DNA from: Bradyrhizobium elkanii USDA 76
GTDB taxonomy: Bacteria > Pseudomonadota > Alphaproteobacteria > Rhizobiales > Xanthobacteraceae
Assembly: GCF_023278185.1 (NCBI RefSeq)
Contig: NZ_CP066356.1
Span: 3,774,001-3,838,000 of the forward strand
Length of the DNA: 64,000 nt
Reading direction: 5' to 3'
Position 1 is the first letter of the stretch, and every line of letters begins with the position of its first letter. The translations under genes and the position numbers were made by a program. Below are positions 52,195 to 61,102 of this stretch, one piece after another. The notes below the pieces were generated by a model. It did no database searches. It was not told the DNA's origin and saw only the letters and a list, made by a program, of their open reading frames with translations.

Positions 52195-52245
52195 ATTCCG
52201 GCATGCTGCGTTGGAGCAGCATGCCGGAATGTCCCATGATGGGAC
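52195..52245. terminator. Two adjacent strong palindromes, probable terminator
   Basis: A 15-base-arm hairpin (52195-52209 with 52216-52230) is followed at once by the palindrome GTCCCATGATGGGAC (52231-52245). No classic T tract follows. The surrounding gene-free region 52127-52442 otherwise shows only an A-rich stretch near 52280. Confidence 0.5.
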
Positions 52246-52442
52246 AGAAAAGCCGCTTCGGCGGTCCAATGTCATCTTAAAAAAGCCCTACGCCACAGGC
52301 ACTTCCCGCGCTGCAGGGGATCGCATCCGGTTAAGTCGCATTTAACTAAAAGTCGCCTTAATGGCCGTCTGTGCCCCCGCGCGACGTTGAGCCGAACACC
52401 CGTTCGACCCCGCGTCGAGTGAGGGACAAAGGTGGACCTGTT

Positions 52443-53696
52443 TTGAGCGCCGGGCGTATGGGTACGAGTGCGAGTGCGTATGTTCTTGGGGCGCCAAGCC
52501 GCAAGAAATCTTCCCGAAAAATCCTCCCACAGCATTTCCTCGGCAGCGCCGCGGTGGCGGGGCTGGTGCTTGGCTGCGCCTGGACCGTCTACGCCAACAT
52601 CTTTGCGGCGAGCGTCTATCCGTCGGTGGGCAATGCGTCGTTCGATGCGCCGGTGGTGAAGCGGCCTGTCGCGGTCGCTGCGCGGCCGACGCCTGCCTTC
52701 AACGAGGTGTTCGCGTCCCTGAGGCCGGCACCGGCGGCGCCCGCGAAGACCGAGGTCGCGAAGTCGGAAGCCGCGGCATCGTCGCTTATGTTTAACGATC
52801 GGTTTGCGGCCGCCTCGCCCGAGGGCGTGGCGTCCAGCGTCGTGGCTGACGCCGCATCGCAGATCGACCCGATCAAGCAGGCCGCTGCGCCCAAGCTCGC
52901 CGAAGCGGCGAGGGCGGTCGCCTCCGCAGAGCTCGCCGAGACTTCGAAGCCATTGCCGGCGCCGAAGTCGGTCGAAGCCGCCAAGAAGCAGGCCGCCGCC
53001 AATTTGAAGGTGGCGCTCAACGATCCCGCTGCGGACGTTCAGCCCAAGGGTGCCGATAAGGCGTCCGAGGCGAAGCCTGCCGAAGCCAAGCAGGCGACCA
53101 AGTCCAGCGGCGTCCGTGACATGGCCGCGCGCGCCAAGGCCGCGGTGATGTCGATCGCATCGAACGAGCGGCAGACCATGGTCGAAAAACTGTGGGGCAA
53201 GCGGGAGTCGAGCGGCGGATTGCTCTCCTTCGCCTCGGCCGATGCGAACGTGACCGGCAGCATTCCTTCGACGCTGGACCAGAACCCGATGCTCGGCGGC
53301 TCGCCGCCCTATGACCGCCAGACCGCGGTGTACGACATCTCGGCCAGGACCGTGTACCTGCCCGACGGAACGCGCCTCGAGGCGCATTCGGGCCTCGGCT
53401 CCCGGCTGGACGATCCCAGATCGTCGCATCTGAAAATGGTCGGCGTGACGCCGCCGCACATCTACGAACTCAAGCCGCGCGAGGCGCTGTTCCACGGCGT
53501 GCCGGCGCTGCGGCTCAATCCGATCGGGGGCGAAGGCAAGATCTTCAACCGCGTCGGCCTGCTCGCGCACACCTTCATGCTCGGTCCGAACGGCGACTCC
53601 AACGGCTGCGTCTCGTTCAAGGACTACTACGCGTTCCTCGACGCCTACCGTAACAAGGGCATCCGCCGTCTCGCGGTGCTGGCGCGGATTCAGTAG
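52443..53696 (+). CDS. Membrane-anchored DUF2778/Tlde1-like protein
   Basis: A 417-residue protein with an N-terminal membrane helix (about residues 35-55), a long Ala/Lys/Pro-rich linker (about residues 60-250) and a C-terminal DUF2778 domain. That domain resembles the Tlde1 L,D-transpeptidase/carboxypeptidase fold: PPYDRQTAVYDISARTVYLPDGTRLEAHSG, the HTFMLGPNGDSNGCVSF active site with Cys389, and YRNKGIRRLAVL. It probably acts on peptidoglycan in the periplasm. The TTG at 52443 has an AAAGGTGGA site; an ATG 15 bases on is the alternative. No type VI secretion genes are nearby, so an effector role is not supported here. Confidence 0.85.
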   Translation: MSAGRMGTSASAYVLGAPSRKKSSRKILPQHFLGSAAVAGLVLGCAWTVYANIFAASVYPSVGNASFDAPVVKRPVAVAARPTPAFNEVFASLRPAPAAPAKTEVAKSEAAASSLMFNDRFAAASPEGVASSVVADAASQIDPIKQAAAPKLAEAARAVASAELAETSKPLPAPKSVEAAKKQAAANLKVALNDPAADVQPKGADKASEAKPAEAKQATKSSGVRDMAARAKAAVMSIASNERQTMVEKLWGKRESSGGLLSFASADANVTGSIPSTLDQNPMLGGSPPYDRQTAVYDISARTVYLPDGTRLEAHSGLGSRLDDPRSSHLKMVGVTPPHIYELKPREALFHGVPALRLNPIGGEGKIFNRVGLLAHTFMLGPNGDSNGCVSFKDYYAFLDAYRNKGIRRLAVLARIQ

Positions 53697-53913
53697 GCGC
53701 ATTCTGCTGGAGGGGACGCCTGTCCCCTTGGCCTGTCCCGCGGTCAACTGCCTCGAACGGCCGCCGCTCCATCGTCAGTTCCTGTCCGAAGGTCCCGGTT
53801 GCCATCCCTTGAAAGGCCGTGGGGCGCGCTATATCCTGCCGCATACAAGGGTGCCAGGGTCAACAGCGCCGCGCTCCCGAGGGTCATAGAACCCCGGTGG
53901 CAGGGAGGGAAGC

Positions 53914-54870
53914 ATGAGCCGATCGCCTGGCGTCATGCATACGGACAAGGTTCTCGACGTGCTGGCAGGGGGCGGAGCGCCATCCGACCTGTCGGCGTCG
54001 TGGCGTCGTTCCGGCCATCTGCACGCGCTCGATCCGGCGAGCCGCCTGCCGTCGCATCGTCTCAGCCAGGCCGACATCGCCGCTGCGCAGCAGCGGCTCG
54101 GCGGATTCCTGAAAGTCGCCCAGAGCACGCTCGATCGGCTGTTTCTTGCCGTGGGCGGGGTCGGCTGCTCGGTGCTGCTCGCGGACCGCGACGGCGTCGT
54201 CGTCGACCGGCGCGGCGCGGGTGCCGATGATGCGACCTTTGACGCCTGGGGGCTCTGGACCGGCGCGGTCTGGAGCGAGAAATACGAGGGGACCAACGGC
54301 ATCGGCACCTGCATCGTCGAGAAGCGCCCGCTGTCGATCGACCGTGAGCAGCACTTCTTCACTCGCAATTCCGGACTGTTCTGCACCACCGCGCCGATCT
54401 TCGACGAACACGGCGAGCTTGCCGCCGCGCTCGACGTTTCCTCCTGCCGGGCGGATTTGACCGGCGGATTTTCCCGATTGATCGCGACCACGGTCACCGA
54501 CGCCGCCCGCACGATCGAGGCCGAGAATTTTCGCCGCGCGTTTCCCGACGCGCGGATTCTGCTGACGCCCAAAAGCGAGCGCGCCGTCAACTCGTTGCTG
54601 GCGGTCGATCGCGACGATCTCGTGATCGGTGCGACGCGGGCTGCGCGGCGCGCGCTCGGCCTCAACGCGGCGTCGCTGGCGCGGCCATTGCCGGCGGCCG
54701 ACCTGATCGGCGAGACTCGCGACGCGGGTGACCTGGCTGCCGCGGAACGTGCAGCGTTGCAGCGTGCGCTGGCGCGCGCCGGCGGCAATGTGTCGAAGGC
54801 CGCCAGGGACCTCGACATGTCCCGGGCGACCTTGCACCGCAAGCTCAAGCAGCTTGGCTTGCACCGTTAG
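53914..54870 (+). CDS. AcoR-like regulator with GAF and Fis-type HTH, lacking an AAA+ domain
   Basis: A 318-residue regulator. The N-terminal part resembles AcoR activators of sigma-54 promoters: SWRRSGHLHALDP and a GAF domain with WSEKYEGTNGIGTCIVEKRPLSIDREQHF. The C-terminus is a Fis-type helix-turn-helix (ALQRALARAGGNVSKAARDLDMSRATLHRKLKQLGL). The central AAA+ domain that sigma-54 activators need is absent. It precedes an AldB-like aldehyde dehydrogenase gene on the same strand, the usual target of AcoR-type proteins, and is its likely regulator. Confidence 0.88.
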   Translation: MSRSPGVMHTDKVLDVLAGGGAPSDLSASWRRSGHLHALDPASRLPSHRLSQADIAAAQQRLGGFLKVAQSTLDRLFLAVGGVGCSVLLADRDGVVVDRRGAGADDATFDAWGLWTGAVWSEKYEGTNGIGTCIVEKRPLSIDREQHFFTRNSGLFCTTAPIFDEHGELAAALDVSSCRADLTGGFSRLIATTVTDAARTIEAENFRRAFPDARILLTPKSERAVNSLLAVDRDDLVIGATRAARRALGLNAASLARPLPAADLIGETRDAGDLAAAERAALQRALARAGGNVSKAARDLDMSRATLHRKLKQLGLHR

Positions 54871-54914
54871 CGCGCAATGACCTTTGGTTGAATCGGCTCG
54901 CCGCGGCTTCGATT

Positions 54915-55066
54915 CACCTCTCCCCACCGGGGAGAGGTCGGATTGCTCCTGGCGATGCGAAGCATCGTCCAGTGCAATCCGGGTGAGGGCTCTTGCTCTC
55001 TCGATAGACCGGAACCCCTCACCCGATTTGCTGTGCAAATCGACCTCTCCCAAGGGAGAGGTGATC
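54915..55066. repeat. Compound palindromic repeat
   Basis: Two hairpins of CCTCTCCC/GGGAGAGG type (54916-54938 and 55043-55063) flank a stretch with GATGCGAAGCATC and GATTTGCTGTGCAAATC palindromes. This is a dispersed Bradyrhizobium-type element. It fills much of the gene-free region 54871-55249, which should also contain the aldehyde dehydrogenase promoter. Confidence 0.8.
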
Positions 55067-55249
55067 CTTCGACGCTATTCCAGCTCAACCTGATCTTATC
55101 GATGCGCCCGCGCCAATTTGCGGCGCACTCTGTCTCAGATTTGCGACAGTTCCCTCGTGGCCCTTGGGGCGAGCCCCTGTTCTGTCTGCCTGATTTGACC
55201 GAGCGTTCCGGCCAACGCCGTGTGCATCGGCGTGCCAACGGAGGAACAC

Positions 55250-56767
<1,518 letters not shown>

Positions 56768-56830
56768 GATCCTGTAGACGCGACAGGCTTCGGCGGGGTG
56801 TCCCGCCGAAGCTCCATCACGGAGGCCGCG

Positions 56831-57181
56831 ATGGCTGACAAGGTGACCGCGACACCGGCCGCGCTGGAGCTGATCGCCGAGATTGTCGCCGATCACGGGC
56901 CGGTGCTGTTTCACCAGTCCGGCGGCTGCTGCGACGGTTCGTCGCCGATGTGCTATCCGCAAGGCGAATTCCTGATCGGCGACCACGACGTCAAGCTCGG
57001 CGAGATCGGCGGCGCGCCGTTCTACATCAGCGGCGCGCAATATGACGCCTGGAAGCACACCGATCTGATCATCGACGTCGTTCCCGGCCGCGGCGGCATG
57101 TTCTCGCTCGACAACGGGCGCGAGCGCCGGTTCCTGACCCGGTCCGAAATCTGCGCGTTGCCGCTCCGCGAGGCGGAGTAA
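56831..57181 (+). CDS. DUF779 family protein
   Basis: A 116-residue protein with the DUF779 signature LFHQSGGCCDGSSPMCYPQGEF, holding three cysteines. The gene usually follows an AldB-type aldehyde dehydrogenase, as here (63 bases after it), but its role is unknown. The ATG at 56831 is set by the family length. Confidence 0.9.
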   Translation: MADKVTATPAALELIAEIVADHGPVLFHQSGGCCDGSSPMCYPQGEFLIGDHDVKLGEIGGAPFYISGAQYDAWKHTDLIIDVVPGRGGMFSLDNGRERRFLTRSEICALPLREAE

Positions 57182-57289
57182 GGCAACTTGGCGCGATCGG
57201 CGTCGAACTGGAACTGAGGGCTATTGTCGCTATATTGTGCTGATCCAGGGCGAGTCCAAGCTCGGCAACGGATCTGGTGCAAAGCGAAC

Positions 57290-58786
57290 ATGTCTCCCAC
57301 ACCCTCCATCGAAACCCCGCCGCCGATCACGACCGAAGCGTTCGTCGATGCCGCAGCCGCGGTTGTCCGTCTCGAAGAGATCTACGAGCGCAACACCGGC
57401 TTCCTGCGCAATCGTTTCGAGGCCTATGTCAACGGCGTGCCGTTCACGACGCGGGTGCGGGCGCATTATCCGTTCGTCCGCATCACGACCTCGTCACATG
57501 CGCGGCTCGACTCGCGGCTTGCCTACGGCTTCGTCGCAGGACCCGGCATCCACGAGACCAGCATCACGCGGCCCGATATCTTCCGGACCTATCTGACCGA
57601 GCAGATCGGGCTCCTGATCAAGAACCATGGCGTGGCGGTCGAGATCGGCGAGTCGCACGAGCCGATCCCGATCCATTTCGCTTACCGCCGCGACATCAAT
57701 ATCGAGGCGGCGCTGACCATCGCCGACAGTTCGGCGTTCACCCGGTCGCTGCGCGACATCTTCGATACGCCCGATCTCGCTGCGATGGACGATGCGATCG
57801 CCGACGGCACGTTTGAGCTGACGCCGGGCGCGCCGGAGCCGCTGGCGCTGTTCCGCGCGGCGCGGGTCGATTACTCCCTTCGCCGGCTCTACCACTACAC
57901 CGGCACCGACCCGGAGCACTTCCAGAATTTCGTGATCTTCACGAACTACCAGTTCTATGTCGATGCCTTCGTGCAGCTCTCCCAGCAGCGGCTTGCGTCG
58001 GGCGAGGCCGGTCTCGAGGCCTTCGTCGCGCCCGGCAATGTGATGACGCATAATGCGCGGCTCGGCGGCGGCAGCACCGGGACCCCGTCCGAACGCGTCC
58101 CGCAGATGCCGGCCTTTCATCTGGTCCGGCCCGGCTATCGCGGCATCACCCTGATCAATATCGGCATCGGTCCGTCCAATGCGCGCAACATCACCGATCA
58201 CGTCGCGGTGCTGCGGCCGCATGCCTGGTTGATGATCGGGCACTGCGCCGGACTGCGCAACACGCAGCGGCTCGGCGATTATGTGCTTGCCCACGGCTAT
58301 GTGCGCGACGACCACGTGCTCGATCACGAGCTGCCGCTCTGGGTGCCGATCCCGGCGCTGGCGGAAATGCAGGTCGCGCTCGAGGAAGCGGTCGGCGAGG
58401 TGACCGGGCTCTCCGGCTTCGAGCTCAAGCGGCTGATGCGCACCGGCACGGTCGCCAGCGTCGACAACCGCAACTGGGAGATCAGCGGGCCGCAGGTGAT
58501 CCGGCGCATGTCGCAGTCGCGCGCGGTCGCGCTCGACATGGAATCGGCGGCGATCGCCGCCAACGGCTATCGCTTCCGCGTCCCCTACGGCACGCTGCTC
58601 TGCGTCTCCGACAAGCCGCTGCATGGCGAGATCAAGCTCGCAGGCATGGCCAGTGAATTCTACCGCCAGCGCGTCGGCCAGCACCTTGAGATCGGTCTCA
58701 AGGCGCTGGAGCGGCTCAAGCAGCAGGAATCCGAACGCCTGCATTCGCGCAAGCTGCGCAGCTTTGCCGAGGTCGCGTTTCAGTAG
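57290..58786 (+). CDS. amn: AMP nucleosidase
   Basis: A 498-residue enzyme that cleaves AMP to adenine and ribose 5-phosphate. The N-terminal AMN domain (RFEAYVNGVPFTTRVRAHYPFVRITT) and the C-terminal nucleoside-phosphorylase-like domain (GITLINIGIGPSNARNITDHVAVLRPHAWLMIGHCAGLR, ALDMESAAIAANGYRFRVPYGTLLCVSDKPLHGEIK) are complete. Length is usual. The ATG at 57290 is chosen because the family N-terminus follows; the frame is open for 22 codons upstream without a ribosome site. Confidence 0.95.
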   Translation: MSPTPSIETPPPITTEAFVDAAAAVVRLEEIYERNTGFLRNRFEAYVNGVPFTTRVRAHYPFVRITTSSHARLDSRLAYGFVAGPGIHETSITRPDIFRTYLTEQIGLLIKNHGVAVEIGESHEPIPIHFAYRRDINIEAALTIADSSAFTRSLRDIFDTPDLAAMDDAIADGTFELTPGAPEPLALFRAARVDYSLRRLYHYTGTDPEHFQNFVIFTNYQFYVDAFVQLSQQRLASGEAGLEAFVAPGNVMTHNARLGGGSTGTPSERVPQMPAFHLVRPGYRGITLINIGIGPSNARNITDHVAVLRPHAWLMIGHCAGLRNTQRLGDYVLAHGYVRDDHVLDHELPLWVPIPALAEMQVALEEAVGEVTGLSGFELKRLMRTGTVASVDNRNWEISGPQVIRRMSQSRAVALDMESAAIAANGYRFRVPYGTLLCVSDKPLHGEIKLAGMASEFYRQRVGQHLEIGLKALERLKQQESERLHSRKLRSFAEVAFQ

Positions 58787-58809
58787 CGCAGCGCCGCGGG
58801 GATCAGCGC

Positions 58810-59403
58810 TCAGGCGAGCGCGTTGCCGCGGGCGATGATCGCGAAGCGGTCGGACAGTTCGGCGAGCGCGACGTCGTGAATGAGCCTTGCGGCAATCGTG
58901 CCGCCGACGCCGTCGGGCAGGTCGCGGGTGGCGCAGCTGTCGGCGTCGATCGTGGTGCGGAAGCCGAGATCGAGCGCGGCGCGGGCGGTCGAGCTCACGC
59001 ACATATGCGTCATGAAGCCGGCGAGCACCAGCTCCTTGCGGCCGGTCGCGGCGAGCTGCGCGTTGAGGTCGGTGCCGGCGAACGCGTTCGGCAATTGCTT
59101 CTCGATCACGATCTCACCCGGCCGCGGCGCCAGCGGCGCGACGATCGCGCCACGCTCGGCGGTGCGGTCGAACAGGCTGCCCGGCTGGCCCTTGTGCGCG
59201 ATGTGGATGATCGCGGCGCCGCTTTCCCGGGCGCGCGCGAGCAATGCGGCGGCGCGCGCAATCGCCGGCTTGGCGTCGGGCAGCGCCAGGGGACCTGCGA
59301 GATATTCGTTCTGGATATCGATCAGCACCAGGCAGCTGTCGCCGAGGCGGGGCGGGGTGAGGTCGATACCGGCAAGCTGCATCAATGTCTTGGCTGATGT
59401 CAT
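58810..59403 (-). CDS. Isochorismatase-like cysteine hydrolase
   Basis: A 197-residue alpha/beta hydrolase of the isochorismatase/nicotinamidase superfamily. The catalytic triad is visible: Asp29 in VLIDIQNEY, Lys in VIEKQLPNAF, and Cys in GFMTHMCVSSTARAA. The substrate is unknown; nicotinamide, ureidoacrylate or other amides are possible. It is transcribed away from a LysR gene, with 123 bases between starts, and is its probable target. Confidence 0.9.
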   Translation of the reverse strand: MTSAKTLMQLAGIDLTPPRLGDSCLVLIDIQNEYLAGPLALPDAKPAIARAAALLARARESGAAIIHIAHKGQPGSLFDRTAERGAIVAPLAPRPGEIVIEKQLPNAFAGTDLNAQLAATGRKELVLAGFMTHMCVSSTARAALDLGFRTTIDADSCATRDLPDGVGGTIAARLIHDVALAELSDRFAIIARGNALA

Positions 59404-59472
59404 GGTCGTTCTCCAGCGGATGTGTCGCCGAAAACATAGCCCGGGTTCGGCCTGCTGTTATGCAGGGATATT

Positions 59473-59487
59473 GCAGCCGGTGGCTGC
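59473..59487. promoter_or_regulatory. Inverted repeat between cysteine hydrolase and LysR genes
   Basis: GCAGCC-GGT-GGCTGC is a perfect inverted repeat lying 40 bases upstream of the LysR start and about 70 bases from the hydrolase start. It is the best candidate for the LysR recognition box. Confidence 0.55.
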
Positions 59488-59526
59488 GTTATTGCAGGTG
59501 GCGGTCGCACGATGTAGCCTGCCGCC

Positions 59527-60366
59527 ATGAACTGGGACGATCTTCGCATCATCGCGGCGGTCAGGGACGAGGGCACTTATGCGGGCGCCAGCGCGCGGCT
59601 GCGCATCGACGAGACCACGGTCGGGCGCAGGCTGGCGCGGATCGAGCGCGCGCTCGGCTTGCGCCTGTTCGAGGCCGTCGATGGCGTCCGCAAGCCGACC
59701 CGGCAGTGCGACATGGTGCTCGCGCATATTGAGGCGATGGCCGCGCATGCCGAGGAGATCGGCCGGATCGGCGGAAGCCTGCCTGGTCCGGTCGGGCGGC
59801 TGCGGATCGCCTCCACCAGTGCGATCGCCGAGGAGGTGCTGGCGCCGCGCGCAAGTGAATTCCTGCGCGCCCATCCGGGCCTGACGCTGCAGTTTCTGAC
59901 GTCGAGCGACAACGTAAAATTCTCGCGCTGGGAGGCCGATCTCGCGATCCGCCTGCGCAAGCCCGACAAGGGCGACTTTGCGATCTCGAAGCTCGCCGAG
60001 GTCAGGTCGTATTTCTTCGAGCCGGCCGCGACAACGGCGGGAGAAGCGATGCTGTGCGCCTATCCCGACGAGCTCGGAGGGATTCCGGAAATGCAGTTCC
60101 TGCGCGCGAAGCGGCTTCGCGCGCGCTGCGTCACCGACAATGTCCGCATCATCCAAACGCTGATCCAGTCGCATCACGCAGTCGGCGTGTTGCCGGAGCA
60201 CAGCTGTGCCGATCTGCTGACCGACCGCCGTCTGCGCGCCACGCTGCTGCCGAAGCGACGCGACGTCTGGCTCCTGGTGCAGAACCATCTCAAGCGCGAC
60301 ACGGCAACGCGCGTCACCATCGACTGGCTGCGCGCCTGCTTCCAGGATGCCGCGCAGAAGGGGTGA
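59527..60366 (+). CDS. LysR-family transcriptional regulator
   Basis: A 279-residue LysR protein. The winged helix-turn-helix is at residues 1-60 (WDDLRIIAAVRDEGTYAGASARLRIDETTVGRRLARIERAL), followed by a periplasmic-binding-like effector domain (GRLRIASTSAIAEEVLAPRASEFLRAHPGL). It is slightly short for the family. It is divergent from the cysteine hydrolase gene, which it probably controls. The effector is unknown. Confidence 0.92.
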   Translation: MNWDDLRIIAAVRDEGTYAGASARLRIDETTVGRRLARIERALGLRLFEAVDGVRKPTRQCDMVLAHIEAMAAHAEEIGRIGGSLPGPVGRLRIASTSAIAEEVLAPRASEFLRAHPGLTLQFLTSSDNVKFSRWEADLAIRLRKPDKGDFAISKLAEVRSYFFEPAATTAGEAMLCAYPDELGGIPEMQFLRAKRLRARCVTDNVRIIQTLIQSHHAVGVLPEHSCADLLTDRRLRATLLPKRRDVWLLVQNHLKRDTATRVTIDWLRACFQDAAQKG

Positions 60367-60476
60367 GGTGCCCTCGCATTGGCGGGACGTGCTGCGACGC
60401 CTGGGTCACAGCACCGCCCCGTCATGAAAAAATCACACGCAGCCCTCTTGCAACACGGACGAGGCGGTGGCCGGCC

Positions 60477-60884
60477 AGCACGCTGGACGAGGTGCCGTCT
60501 GCGAAGACGGCGCTCGATACGGAGCTTCGCGACTTCGTCCGCGATCGTGTCGCGGACAGCGGCGTCGAGGTCACCGAGCTCGGCGTGAAGGACGTGATCC
60601 TGCTCGGCGAGATCCGCGAGCTGGTCAACAAGGTGGTGGAGGCGGAGCGGGTGGCGAAGGCTAACCTGATCCGTCGCCAGGAGGAGACCGCGGCGACGCG
60701 TTCGCTCCTGAACACCGCCAGGCTGATGGAGGAGAACCCTCTGCTGCTGCGGCTCAAGGAGCTGGAGTCGCTCGAGCGTCTGGTCGAGAAGGTCGGCCGC
60801 ATCGACCTGCATGCCGGCGAGGGACAGGGCCTCGATGCGCTCCTGACCAAGCTGGTCCGCCTCAAGGCGCCCGAGAGCGCGTAA
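60477..60884 (+). pseudogene. C-terminal remnant of a slipin/SPFH (stomatin-like) protein
   Basis: From 60477 the frame reads STLDEVPSAKTALDTELRDF and continues to a stop at 60884 as the C-terminal 135 residues of a slipin: VADSGVEVTELGVKDVIL, IRELVNKVVEAERVAKANLIRRQEETAATRS, LLLRLKELESLERLVEKVG. The N-terminal membrane hairpin and most of the SPFH domain are missing. There is no convincing start codon with a ribosome site. A good terminator follows. The fragment is intact in frame, so the truncation may be fairly recent. Confidence 0.7.
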
Positions 60885-60890
60885 GACAAG

Positions 60891-60922
60891 AAGGGCCGCC
60901 CACGGGCGGCCCTTCGCTTTTT
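60891..60922 (+). terminator. Rho-independent terminator after the slipin remnant
   Basis: Ten-base perfect arms (60891-60900 and 60905-60914) with a CACG loop, followed by CGCTTTTT. It lies six bases past the stop of the slipin remnant. Confidence 0.9.
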
Positions 60923-61102
60923 GCGCCGGCACGGGCCGCTGGCATTCTTATGAATGTTAGCGTGCAGGACGGCTGTACCGGGGCACCGCTATCGGCGCAA
61001 TTCGCATGTGCTGCTCCGGGCCGCAAAACAGAGGTGCCACCCCGGGCAGATTGCGATAACGTTTGCGCACCGTGGTCCATTCGGCCAGCCGTCAACCCGT
61101 CG

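Noticed and set aside
53712..53727. Small hairpin (GGGGAC/GTCCCC) after the Tlde1-like gene
   Set aside because: Six-base arms without a T tract; too weak to call a terminator.
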